Assembly: GCF_016704835.1 (NCBI RefSeq)
Contig: NZ_JADIZJ010000022.1
Location: 62,001-126,000 of the forward strand
Direction of reading: 5' to 3'
Source: Sphingopyxis sp.
Lineage (GTDB): Bacteria > Pseudomonadota > Alphaproteobacteria > Sphingomonadales > Sphingomonadaceae
DNA length: 64,000 nucleotides
Shown: positions 51,938 to 59,647 of the stretch, piece by piece
Numbering within the stretch: the stretch's first letter is position 1
Layout: each line of letters opens with the position of its first letter
The notes under the pieces: generated by a model
What the model saw: the letters and a program-made list of their open reading frames with translations, nothing else
Database searches by the model: none
Told to the model about the DNA's origin: nothing
Made by a program: the position numbers and the translations under genes

Positions 51938-52828
51938 GTGAGCCTCGATCTGATCCGAGACTGGGATGCCCATCTGGCGCATGAAAAACGCCGGTCAGAG
52001 CACACGCGCCGCGCCTATATCGCGACCGCCGAGCGTTTTTGCGCCTTCCTGTCGCAGCATCGCGGCGGCGCGGTCGATGGCCCGATGCTGGCCAAACTGA
52101 CCCCGAACGACCTGCGCGCCTATCTTGCCGATCGCCGCGCCGACGGCCTCGGCAATGCCTCTGCCGCGCGCGAGTTGTCGGCGTTGCGCGGCTTCCTGCG
52201 CTTCGTCGGCGGCTCGGGCGCCAGCGTCCCTCCGCTCCGCGCGCCGCGGGTCAAGAAGGGGCTGCCGCGGCCTGTCTCGCCCACCGAGGCGCTCGCGCTG
52301 GCGCAGGATGTCGAGGACAATGCGCGGCAGGGATGGACCGGCGCGCGCGATTTTGCGCTGCTGTTGCTGCTTTACGGCGCGGGGCTGCGTATCGGCGAGG
52401 CGCTGGGGCTGACCGGCGCGGCGCTGCCGCTGGGCGTGACGCTGCGCGTCACCGGCAAGCGGAACAAGACGCGCGTCGTGCCGATCCTGCCTGCCGTGGC
52501 GGCGGCAGTGACGCGCTATGTCGATGCCTGTCCCTATCCGATCGCCAGGGATGCGCCGCTGTTCCTGGGGGCGCGCGGCGGGCCGCTGGCGCCCGGCGTC
52601 GTGCGCGCCAGCGTCCGAACGGCGCGGCGCGCGCTGGGGCTGTCCGAACGCACCACGCCGCATGCGCTGCGCCACAGTTTCGCGACGCACCTGCTGGCGG
52701 GCGGCGCCGATTTGCGAAGTTTGCAGGAACTGCTCGGCCATGCGAGCCTGGCGTCGACGCAGATTTACACCGCGGTCGATGCGGCGCATCTGCTCGACAT
52801 TTACCGCAGCGCCCACCCGCGGGCCTGA
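51938..52828 (+). CDS. xerC: Tyrosine recombinase XerC
   Basis: A 296-residue site-specific recombinase of the XerC/XerD type that resolves chromosome dimers at dif. The N-terminal SAM-like domain (1-100) is followed by the catalytic set: Arg in GAGLRIGEAL, Lys in GKRNKTRVVP, HxxR in HALRHSFATHLLAGG, His in LLGHASLASTQIY and the Tyr in that last string. The GTG start at 51938 follows the repeat. Its housekeeping neighbours and Xer-type length argue against a phage integrase. XerC rather than XerD is by general resemblance. Confidence 0.9.
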   Translation: MSLDLIRDWDAHLAHEKRRSEHTRRAYIATAERFCAFLSQHRGGAVDGPMLAKLTPNDLRAYLADRRADGLGNASAARELSALRGFLRFVGGSGASVPPLRAPRVKKGLPRPVSPTEALALAQDVEDNARQGWTGARDFALLLLLYGAGLRIGEALGLTGAALPLGVTLRVTGKRNKTRVVPILPAVAAAVTRYVDACPYPIARDAPLFLGARGGPLAPGVVRASVRTARRALGLSERTTPHALRHSFATHLLAGGADLRSLQELLGHASLASTQIYTAVDAAHLLDIYRSAHPRA

Positions 52829-52840
52829 TCAATCCCAGCC

Positions 52841-52918
52841 GTCATTGCGAGCGAAGTGACCCAGAGCGGTTTACGCAGACTCTCGATTGCTGCATCGCTT
52901 CGCTCCTCGCAATGACGA
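52841..52918. repeat. Dispersed palindromic element, family B copy 3
   Basis: GTCATTGCGAGCGAAGTGAC at the left and GCATCGCTTCGCTCCTCGCA with ATGACGA at the right are inverted copies. Lies between convergent xerC and the DedA gene. Confidence 0.82.
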
Positions 52919-52925
52919 GAAAATT

Positions 52926-53531
52926 CTAGTCAGCCCGCTTCGGCTTCCACGTCACGACGCGATAGAGATAAAGGAGCACCAGCGACCCGATCGCGACCAG
53001 CGCCACGGGGCCGACGAACGCATCCATATTGGCGAATTTGCCGCCGAACCAGTTGCCCGCCCCTGCCAGCGCAGTGATCCAGATCGTCGATCCTGCTGCG
53101 GTCCAGAGCAGGAATTTGGCCTGGTTCATCTTCACCATGCCCGCGGGGAGCGACACCATCGTGCGCGCCACCGGCATGAAGCGCGCAGCAAAGACGATGC
53201 CCGGACCATATTTCAAGAACCAGTTGTGCAGCCGCTCGACCTCGGCCCAGTCGAGCGTCAGCCAGCGGCCGTGCCGGTCGATGAAGGGTTTGAGACGATG
53301 ATAGCCGATCCAGCGCCCGATGCCGTACCACACCCAATTACCGGCGGTTGTCCCCGCGACAGCGACCGCCACGAGGGTCCAGAAATCGAAATGGCCCTTG
53401 GCGACGGCAATGCCGCCAAGCCCCATGATGACTTCGGACGGGATCGGCGGGAAAATATTCTCGAGGACCATGAGGATGAAGATCCCCACATAGCCCCAGC
53501 TCTGGATCAGGTTCAGGATGAAATCGGTCAT
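52926..53531 (-). CDS. DedA family membrane protein
   Basis: A 201-residue inner-membrane protein of the DedA/VTT family. It has ENIFPPIPSEVIMGLGG (the re-entrant loop motif with a conserved Glu), GTTAGNWVWYGIGRWIG and FAARFMPVARTMVSLPAGM with the conserved Arg pair. Some DedA proteins flip undecaprenyl phosphate or other lipids and help keep membrane potential. Which one this is cannot be told. Confidence 0.92.
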   Translation of the reverse strand: MTDFILNLIQSWGYVGIFILMVLENIFPPIPSEVIMGLGGIAVAKGHFDFWTLVAVAVAGTTAGNWVWYGIGRWIGYHRLKPFIDRHGRWLTLDWAEVERLHNWFLKYGPGIVFAARFMPVARTMVSLPAGMVKMNQAKFLLWTAAGSTIWITALAGAGNWFGGKFANMDAFVGPVALVAIGSLVLLYLYRVVTWKPKRAD

Positions 53532-53556
53532 GACGCGGGGTAACGCACAGAGGGCG

Positions 53557-54507
53557 TCAACCGATCCGTCGGACGATCGCGTCCCAAATCATGCCCGCCG
53601 TGTCGCTGTTGTTGAACCGGTCGATCGCGACGATGCCGGTGGGCGAGGTGACGTTGATTTCGGTCAGCCATTCGCCGCCGATGACGTCGATGCCGACGAA
53701 CACCAGTCCGCGTTCCTTGAGCGCGGGGCCGAGCGCGGCGCAGATCTCCTGTTCGCGCGGGGTCAGCGTCGTGGCTTCGGCAAAACCTCCGACTGCGAGG
53801 TTGGAGCGGAATTCGCCTTCGCCGGGCTTGCGGTTGATCGCGCCCGCGACTTCGCCGTCGATCAGCACAATGCGCTTATCGCCCTGCGAAACGCTGGGCA
53901 GGAACTGCTGAACCATGAAGGGTTCGGGCCAGACCTGTCCGAACAGTTCGACGAGCGCGCCGAGGTTGCTGCCGTCGGCGTCGATGCGAAACACCGCCTT
54001 GCCGCCATTGCCGTGCAGCGGCTTGATCACCACGGCGCCATAGCGGGCCTGAAAATCCTTCACTGCGTCGAGATCGCGGGTGACCATCGTCGGCGGCATA
54101 TATTCGGGGAAATCGAGCACGAAGACTTTTTCGGGCGCATTGCGAACCGAGACGGGGTCGTTGACCACCAGCGTTTCGGCGGCGATCCGTTCGAGCAGCC
54201 AGGTGCCGGTGAGGTAACCGAGATCGAAGGGCGGATCCTGCCGCATCAGCACGACATCGACGTCGCGGCCGAGGTCGAGCGTGACCTGATCGCCGAAGCT
54301 GTAATGTGCGTCGGCCTCGCGCTTCACGTCCAGCACACGGTGCGCTTTGGTCGTCAGCCTCCCCGCCTCCCAGGTGAGCCCGCGGACGTCGTAATGATAG
54401 AGGGTGTAGCCGCGTTCGAGCGCCTTCAGCATCAGGGCGAAGCTGCTGTCGCCTCCGATGTTGATACCGTCCATCGGGTCCATTTGCACTGCGGCGCGCA
54501 GGGTCAT
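53557..54507 (-). CDS. gshB: Glutathione synthetase
   Basis: A 316-residue ATP-grasp enzyme joining gamma-glutamylcysteine and glycine. It starts LRAAVQMDPMDGINIGGDSS and has MRQDPPFDLGYLTGTWLLE, VIKPLHGNGGKAVFRID and the C-terminal TEINVTSPTGIVAIDRF. GAGGAATATCGA precedes the ATG at 54507. Last gene of the rsmI-yraN-gshB unit. Confidence 0.96.
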   Translation of the reverse strand: MTLRAAVQMDPMDGINIGGDSSFALMLKALERGYTLYHYDVRGLTWEAGRLTTKAHRVLDVKREADAHYSFGDQVTLDLGRDVDVVLMRQDPPFDLGYLTGTWLLERIAAETLVVNDPVSVRNAPEKVFVLDFPEYMPPTMVTRDLDAVKDFQARYGAVVIKPLHGNGGKAVFRIDADGSNLGALVELFGQVWPEPFMVQQFLPSVSQGDKRIVLIDGEVAGAINRKPGEGEFRSNLAVGGFAEATTLTPREQEICAALGPALKERGLVFVGIDVIGGEWLTEINVTSPTGIVAIDRFNNSDTAGMIWDAIVRRIG

Positions 54508-54517
54508 TCGATATTCC

Positions 54518-54862
54518 TCAGGGTTGCCAGACGTGGACCAGATGGCGTGGCGGGCGCCCGGGCGCAAGACGCATCGCGTCAATGCGGATGTTGTCGTGCG
54601 GCCGCGCGAAGCGTGGGGCGAGCATTTTAGCCGCCGCGGCGACGCAGCGTCGGCGAAAGTGATCGATGGCAAGGTCACGGTCTTCCGAACGCTTGCGCCA
54701 TTTCACCGCGGTGAATGCGGCGATGCGGCCGCGGCACGCGACCAGATCGACCTCGCCCGCCGCCGCGCGCAGCCGCTTGCCGAGGATGCGCCAGCCGTGC
54801 AGCCGCAGCGCCCAGGCCGCGCGGCGCTCGATCTTGCGCCCGGGTGCCTCGGCGCGCTTCAA
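54518..54862 (-). CDS. YraN family (UPF0102) protein with altered core motif
   Basis: A 114-residue protein of the UPF0102 family, which has an endonuclease-like core. AAGEVDLVACRGRIAAF is the first core strand pair with the conserved Asp. The usual second motif FVEVKxR reads FTAVKWRKR, so the acidic residue of the ExK pair is Ala. If the family is a nuclease, this copy may be inactive. The start (TTG 54862) overlaps the rsmI stop, giving coupled translation. The rsmI-yraN neighbourhood next to lpoA is conserved in proteobacteria. Confidence 0.85.
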   Translation of the reverse strand: MKRAEAPGRKIERRAAWALRLHGWRILGKRLRAAAGEVDLVACRGRIAAFTAVKWRKRSEDRDLAIDHFRRRCVAAAAKMLAPRFARPHDNIRIDAMRLAPGRPPRHLVHVWQP

Positions 54863-55719
54863 TCAGCATCCTTCAGCGCGAGCGCGCGGGCATAGACGTC
54901 ATGGCGATCGAGCCCGAAGCGTTTGGCGACCGCTTTCGCTGCCTGCGCGACCGGTTTGTCGGCCATCGCGTCGCGCAGCGCCGCGGCGAGCGTCGCATCG
55001 TCGGCCTGTTCGAGCGCGGCTGCGCCCGGCGGGCCGACGACGACGACGATCTCGCCCTTCGGCGGCGCGTCGGCGTAGCGCGCAGCGAGTTCGCTCAAGG
55101 TGCCGGTTACGCATTCCTCGAACATCTTGCTGATCTCGCGCGCGACCGCGGCCTCGCGGTCGCCGAGCCCTGCGGCCATCGCGGCGAGGGCAGAGGCGAG
55201 GCGCGGGCCGCTTTCGTAAAACACCAAGGTCGCGCGCAGCCCGGCGAATTCGGCGAGCGTGTCGGCGCGCGCCTTGGCCTTTGACGGCAGAAATCCCGCG
55301 AACAGGAACCGGTCGCTCGGCAGCCCCGACAGGGTGATCGCGGCGATCGCAGCGCATGGGCCGGGCAGGGTAGCGATGTGCCGCCCGGCCGCGCGGGCAT
55401 CGCGGACCAATTTGTACCCCGGGTCCGAAATCAGCGGGGTTCCCGCGTCCGACACCAAAACGACCACCTCTTCGGCCATCCGCGCCACCAGCGCCGCACG
55501 CGTCCGTTCGTCGCTGTGATCGTGATAGGGGGTCATCGGCACCCGCAAACCCAGATGCGACAAGAGCTTGGCGGTGACGCGCGTATCCTCGGCCGCGATC
55601 AGGTCGGCGCGCGCCAGCATCGCCCCGGCGCGTGCGGTGATGTCGCCGAGGTTGCCGATGGGGGTCGCGACGATATAGAGACCGGGCAAGGGAGAATTTG
55701 AGATGGTCGAATCTGGCAT
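54859..55719 (-). CDS. rsmI: 16S rRNA 2'-O-ribose C1402 methyltransferase
   Basis: A 286-residue SAM-dependent SpoU-independent methyltransferase of the tetrapyrrole methylase fold that methylates C1402 of 16S rRNA at the decoding site. Motifs: LYIVATPIGNLGDITARA, AEDTRVTAKLLSHLG, VSDAGTPLISDPGYKLV and PGPCAAIAAITLSGL. Its 5' end overlaps that of lpoA head-to-head by 17 bases, and no ribosome binding site is seen before the ATG. Confidence 0.96.
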   Translation of the reverse strand: MPDSTISNSPLPGLYIVATPIGNLGDITARAGAMLARADLIAAEDTRVTAKLLSHLGLRVPMTPYHDHSDERTRAALVARMAEEVVVLVSDAGTPLISDPGYKLVRDARAAGRHIATLPGPCAAIAAITLSGLPSDRFLFAGFLPSKAKARADTLAEFAGLRATLVFYESGPRLASALAAMAAGLGDREAAVAREISKMFEECVTGTLSELAARYADAPPKGEIVVVVGPPGAAALEQADDATLAAALRDAMADKPVAQAAKAVAKRFGLDRHDVYARALALKDAD

Positions 55720-56917
55720 GACGCCGAAAATGGCAGAAACTGCTGCCGAGCGCCAAGCATATGCATCGCCGCGGCGGCAAATGCTGCGCGGACTCGGCGC
55801 CGTGGCGATGGCCGGCCTGCTTGCCGCATGTCAGGTCGTGCCCAAGACCGCTGGTCCGGCCGCGCCGCCGCCGCCCGAAACCCCGACCGACAATGTCGGT
55901 CCCGGCCTGCCAACCGATACCGATCGCCACCGCGTCGCGTTACTGGTGCCGCAGACCGGCCCGAACGCCGACGTCGGCATGGCGATCGCCAATGCGACCA
56001 CGCTGGCCTTGCTCGATTCGCGTACCGAACGCGTCCGCATCACCACTTATGACACCGCGCTCGGCGCGGCGGCGGCGGCGCAGCAGGCGGTCGCTGACGG
56101 CAACCGGCTGATTCTCGGCCCGCTGCTCAGCGAAGACGTCGCGCAAGTTGCGCCGATCGCGCGCGATGCGAAGGTGCCGGTCCTCAGTTTTTCAAACGAC
56201 AGCAGCGTCGCCGGTAATGGCGTCTTCATCATGGGCTTTGTCCCCGGCCAGTCGGTGGAGCGCGTCGTCGCCTTTGCGCGCGGCAAGGGGCATCAGCGCT
56301 TTGGCGCGCTGGTGCCGAAGAATGTCTATGGCGACCGTTCGGCTGCCGCCTTTCGCGCCGCGGTGAGCGCGGCGGGCGGGACGCTGGTCGCGGTCGAAAG
56401 CTATGACCGCAGCGCGACCGCGCTGACCGGAGCAGCGCGGCGGATCGCCAATGCCGGCGCGATTGACGCGGTGCTGATCGCCGACAGCGGCGGCAATGCA
56501 ATCCGTGCGGTCCCGGTGATCAAGGGCGCCGGCCAGCGCCAGATTATGGGTACCGAACTGTGGAACACCGATGCGTCGCTGGGCACCAGCGCAGTGATGC
56601 GCGGCTCGTGGTTCGCCAGCGTTTCCGACGGCCTCTATGGCCAACTCGCCGGAAAATATCGCACACGCTTTGGCAAGGCGCCGTACCGGCTGGCAAGTCT
56701 GGGGTATGACTCGGTGCTGCTGACGGTCCGCATCGCGCGCGACTGGAAACCGGGGACCAGCTTTCCGGTGAACAAGCTGCTTTCAGCCGACGGCTTCGGC
56801 GGTATCGACGGTATTTTCCGTTTCAACAGTCGCGGCATTGCCCAGCGCGCGCTCGAGGTCAGCGAGATCGGCGCGGGGGGGTTCCGCGTCGTCGATCCCG
56901 CACCGACAAAATGGTGA
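55703..56917 (+). CDS. Penicillin-binding protein activator LpoA-like lipoprotein
   Basis: A 404-residue protein. The N-terminus has a lipobox (AGLLAAC, Cys 43) after a long basic leader; a Pro-rich spacer follows, then a type I periplasmic binding fold (HRVALLVPQTGPNADVG to the C-terminus) as in LpoA and LppC. LpoA activates PBP1a from the outer membrane; the E. coli form has an extra TPR domain that is absent here, so this is the shorter alphaproteobacterial type. GGGAGAATTTGAG before the ATG at 55703 supports that start, within rsmI on the other strand. Confidence 0.88.
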   Translation: MVESGMTPKMAETAAERQAYASPRRQMLRGLGAVAMAGLLAACQVVPKTAGPAAPPPPETPTDNVGPGLPTDTDRHRVALLVPQTGPNADVGMAIANATTLALLDSRTERVRITTYDTALGAAAAAQQAVADGNRLILGPLLSEDVAQVAPIARDAKVPVLSFSNDSSVAGNGVFIMGFVPGQSVERVVAFARGKGHQRFGALVPKNVYGDRSAAAFRAAVSAAGGTLVAVESYDRSATALTGAARRIANAGAIDAVLIADSGGNAIRAVPVIKGAGQRQIMGTELWNTDASLGTSAVMRGSWFASVSDGLYGQLAGKYRTRFGKAPYRLASLGYDSVLLTVRIARDWKPGTSFPVNKLLSADGFGGIDGIFRFNSRGIAQRALEVSEIGAGGFRVVDPAPTKW

Positions 56918-57010
56918 TCGGCGTGGCCTGACCGCCACAGTCGGTCGAAAAGCGTCACCTTCTTGCCACGCGCGGCCTTTACGGCACGCCCGCGTTCACT
57001 ATATGAGCAT

Positions 57011-57042
57011 GGCGTGCGTAAATCGCGCTGATTCCGCACGCC
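57011..57042 (+). promoter_or_regulatory. Leader hairpin upstream of infC
   Basis: GGCGTGCG (57011-57018) and CGCACGCC (57035-57042) form a perfect 8-base stem with a 16-base loop, ending 15 bases before the infC ribosome binding site. It could be a leader structure that modulates infC translation. Confidence 0.4.
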
Positions 57043-57069
57043 GCCCGTCAACGATCAGGAGATACAGCT

Positions 57070-57618
57070 ATACCACCGCCCACGACTCGCCGCCCGATGG
57101 CGCCGATGCCGCCGAAAAACGGCCCGCGATACAATGAATTCATCGCCTCCCCCAAGGTCCGCGTGATCGATGAGGAAGGCGAAAATCTGGGCGTGATGCT
57201 GACCGCCGAAGCGATCGAGCAGGCGGCTTCTGTCGGGCTGGACCTGGTCGAAGTCTCCCCCAACGCCGATCCGCCGGTTTGCAAATTCCTCGACGTGGGC
57301 AAGTTCAAATACGAAGCGCAGAAAAAGGCGAACCTGGCGCGCAAGAGCCAGAAGACGCAGGAAATCAAAGAGATCAAGATGCGTCCGAATATCGACGATC
57401 ATGATTTCGACGTGAAGATGCGCAAGGTTTTCGACTTCCTCGAGGAAGGCGACAAGGTCAAAATGACCATGCGTTTCCGCGGCCGCGAAATGAGCCACAC
57501 CCAGCTGGGCCTGAACGTGCTGCAGCGCGTCGCCGAACTGACATCGGAAATTGCCAAGGTCGAGGCGCATCCGCGCACCGAAGGCCGTCAGATGCTGATG
57601 GTCATCGCGCCGAAGTGA
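57070..57618 (+). CDS. infC: Translation initiation factor IF-3 with AUA start
   Basis: A 182-residue initiation factor that checks the start codon-anticodon pair on the 30S subunit. The body is normal: GPRYNEFIASPKVRVIDEEG, DPPVCKFLDVGKFKYEAQKK and the C-terminal RFRGREMSHTQLG, ending LMVIAPK. No good ATG fits the family N-terminus; the sequence AGGAG (57057-57061), 8 bases, then ATA at 57070 gives PPPTTRRPMAPMPPKN, in keeping with alphaproteobacterial IF-3. The ATG at 57097 has no ribosome binding site and would remove this leader. Non-canonical infC starts are the known basis of IF-3 self-control. Confidence 0.9.
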   Translation: MPPPTTRRPMAPMPPKNGPRYNEFIASPKVRVIDEEGENLGVMLTAEAIEQAASVGLDLVEVSPNADPPVCKFLDVGKFKYEAQKKANLARKSQKTQEIKEIKMRPNIDDHDFDVKMRKVFDFLEEGDKVKMTMRFRGREMSHTQLGLNVLQRVAELTSEIAKVEAHPRTEGRQMLMVIAPK

Positions 57619-57622
57619 CTTT

Positions 57623-57650
57623 CATCATCCCGGCCTTCGCTGGGATGGCG
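57623..57650. repeat. Short dispersed palindrome, family C2 copy 2
   Basis: ATCCCGGCCTTCGCTGGGAT within 57626-57645 matches the copy at 42451-42475 with one change. It lies between convergent infC and the NRDE gene. Confidence 0.7.
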
Positions 57651-57652
57651 AA

Positions 57653-58354
57653 TTAGACATCGACAGAAAATTGCAGGGCGGTCGTTCCGATGGAGCGGCC
57701 GCCCGCTTCATATCGGCGCTCGACGATTTTCACGTTGCCATCCGCTGCGACTGCAACCAGCGTTGAAGCGCGGGTGCCATAAATGTCGCCGCGCAGGAAC
57801 AGCGCAGGATCCGCCTCGGCGGTCAGTGTATCGAGCAAGCCTTCGGGGTCGGCGCGTGCCTCGACCACCGCCGCGAGCGCGGCGCGCAGCCGTTCGGCGC
57901 GCGGACAGGGGCTGTAGACGGGTTCGTTGGCGAGCGCGTGGATGCCCGCTCCAAGGGCCCTGATTTGGGATTGCGGTCGATTGGTCAGGAACCGGGCTTT
58001 GCCATCGCCAACAGCAAGCAGGTTGAAAGCGTTAAAGCTGCCGAGGTCGGTCGCCACCGGATCGGCGAAACGCCCGTCGCCGCGCAGCATGTCGGCAACC
58101 AGCGCCCCGCGCGATTCTTTGGTTGGATCGGGCATTGCGCCGCGCACATTGGTGACGACCACGATCCGCCCGCTCGCTGGATGCGCGCCGAGCCAGGTGC
58201 CGCCCGCCAACACATCGCGCCCCGCGACGATCCCGCTGCCATCGTCCCATGCACCAAGCGGTGCAGCGGGACGCGCATGAAATTCGTCCCGATTGCCGAT
58301 GAGGATCAGCGGCCAGTCAGCATGAACCTGCCAGGCGAGGGCGACGACGCACAT
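57653..58354 (-). CDS. NRDE/TANGO2-like family protein
   Basis: A 233-residue protein of the NRDE family, shared with eukaryotic TANGO2. It opens MCVVALAWQVHADWPLILIG then NRDEFHARPAAPLG (name motif NRDE), followed by GGTWLGAHPASGRIVVVTNV and SRGALVADMLRG. TANGO2-like proteins have been linked to heme handling and lipid homeostasis; an N-terminal Cys after Met suggests an Ntn-hydrolase fold. The role in bacteria is not settled. Start ATG 58354. Confidence 0.9.
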   Translation of the reverse strand: MCVVALAWQVHADWPLILIGNRDEFHARPAAPLGAWDDGSGIVAGRDVLAGGTWLGAHPASGRIVVVTNVRGAMPDPTKESRGALVADMLRGDGRFADPVATDLGSFNAFNLLAVGDGKARFLTNRPQSQIRALGAGIHALANEPVYSPCPRAERLRAALAAVVEARADPEGLLDTLTAEADPALFLRGDIYGTRASTLVAVAADGNVKIVERRYEAGGRSIGTTALQFSVDV

Positions 58355-58395
58355 GCGTGCGCCTATCGCGTGTCGAGCGCTGCTTGCCAAGCGTC

Positions 58396-58428
58396 TTGAC
58401 AAACTGCTTGGTTGAATGTTCAATCAAG
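58396..58428 (+). promoter_or_regulatory. Promoter overlapped by a TetR-type operator
   Basis: A perfect -35 TTGACA (58396-58401), 17 bases, then TTCAAT (58419-58424) as -10. Overlying it is the palindrome CTTGGTTGAA-TG-TTCAATCAAG (58407-58428; 9 of 10 pairs match). It lies 25 bases before the DUF4287 gene and is the likely site of the TetR protein encoded in the same operon. Confidence 0.7.
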
Positions 58429-58452
58429 TCATCTTGACGAGGGAGGACGCTG

Positions 58453-59007
58453 ATGGCCGACGAATTCGAGAAGATGGGCGAAAGCCTTCGCGCCAAGACC
58501 GGCAAGGGACTCGACGAATGGATCGTCACCGCGCGCGCCGCTGGCATCGCAGGTCATATGGCGCTGGTTAACCACCTCAAATCAGCGCACGGGCTTGGTC
58601 ACGGCTACGCCAATATGATCGTTCATGCTGCCAACGCATCGTCGGCGGCGTCGCAGGATGATGACGCGCTCGTCTCGGCAGCGTTTGAGGGCGCCAGGGC
58701 GCATTGGCGGCCGCTGTACGACCGGCTGGTCGCTCTGGTGCAGGAGTTCGGCGGCGACGTCGAGCTGGCGCCCAAAAAGGGCTATGTCAGCTTGCGCCGC
58801 AAGAAACAGTTCGCGCTGCTCCAGCCCTCGACCAAGGACCGCTTCGACATCGGTGTGGCGCTGAAGGGCGAGGCGCCCGCTGGCAAGCTCGAGCTCGCGG
58901 GCAGCTGGAACGCAATGGTGTCGCACCGGGTGCGGATCGCCGCGGGTGAGGAGGCTGGTGGCGACGTCGCCGATTGGCTGCGCGCCGCCTACGACCGGGC
59001 GGGCTAG
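58453..59007 (+). CDS. DUF4287/DUF5655 domain protein
   Basis: A 184-residue cytoplasmic protein. The first 70 residues are a DUF4287 helical region (KTGKGLDEWIVTARAAGIAG, NHLKSAHGLGHGYANMIVH); the rest is DUF5655 (YDRLVALVQEFGGDVELAPK, KKGYVSLRRKKQFALLQPS). The second domain resembles a DNA-binding or nuclease-associated fold in other contexts, but the function is unknown. It leads an operon with a TetR regulator and a membrane protein, under the palindromic promoter just upstream. GAGGGAGGACGCTG is a strong ribosome binding site. Confidence 0.85.
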   Translation: MADEFEKMGESLRAKTGKGLDEWIVTARAAGIAGHMALVNHLKSAHGLGHGYANMIVHAANASSAASQDDDALVSAAFEGARAHWRPLYDRLVALVQEFGGDVELAPKKGYVSLRRKKQFALLQPSTKDRFDIGVALKGEAPAGKLELAGSWNAMVSHRVRIAAGEEAGGDVADWLRAAYDRAG

Positions 59008-59015
59008 GGCAGGAC

Positions 59016-59624
59016 ATGAACGCCACCGATACCCGCAACCGCATCCTGATGACTGCGATGGAGCTGTTCTGGGAGAAAGGCTATGGCTCGACGTCGATCG
59101 CCGATATCCTGTCGCGCAGTCAGATTCATTCGGGCAGCCTCTATCATTTTTTTCCGGGCAAGCAGGACGTGCTGGTCGGGGTGCTCGAGATGTATCGCGA
59201 CGGCATCGAAGAGATGCTGTTCGCGCCGAACTGGCAGGGCGTCGACGATCCGATCGACCGGATCTTTGCGCTGCTTGCCGGCTATCGCACCCATCTGATC
59301 GTCACCGATTGTACCTACGGCTGCCCGATCGGCAGCCTCGCGCTCGAAATCCACGAGCCCGATCCGGTCGTGCGCGAGTTGATGGCGGCAAATTTCACCA
59401 ACTGGTCGGCAGCGATCGCGGGCTGTTTCGATGCCGCGGGCGATCGCCTGCCGCGCGAAACCGACCGCGCAGCGCTCGGCGAATTTGTGCTGACCGTGAT
59501 GGAGGGCGCGGTGATGCAGGCGCGTACCTATCGCGATATCGGCTATTTCGACCGCAACATCGCTGTATTGCAAGACTATATCACTGCATTGCTGGTATCG
59601 GCAAAGCGTGATAGCTTCGCCTGA
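59016..59624 (+). CDS. TetR family transcriptional regulator
   Basis: A 202-residue TetR-type repressor. The helix-turn-helix is at about 8-50 (TRNRILMTAMELFWEKGYGS, SIADILSRSQIHSGSLYHFF), followed by the typical PGKQDVLVGVLEMY. The ligand domain is of the TetR/AcrR class; a CTYGCPIGSLALEI segment with two Cys may form part of the pocket. It lies 8 bases after DUF4287 and probably represses the shared promoter through the palindrome at 58407-58428. Confidence 0.92.
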   Translation: MNATDTRNRILMTAMELFWEKGYGSTSIADILSRSQIHSGSLYHFFPGKQDVLVGVLEMYRDGIEEMLFAPNWQGVDDPIDRIFALLAGYRTHLIVTDCTYGCPIGSLALEIHEPDPVVRELMAANFTNWSAAIAGCFDAAGDRLPRETDRAALGEFVLTVMEGAVMQARTYRDIGYFDRNIAVLQDYITALLVSAKRDSFA

Positions 59625-59647
59625 TCTTTCTGGAGGGGGAGACGATT

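Noticed and set aside
51938..52828. Phage or island integrase
   Set aside because: Length, motifs and housekeeping neighbours fit a Xer recombinase; there is no tRNA attachment site or phage gene nearby.
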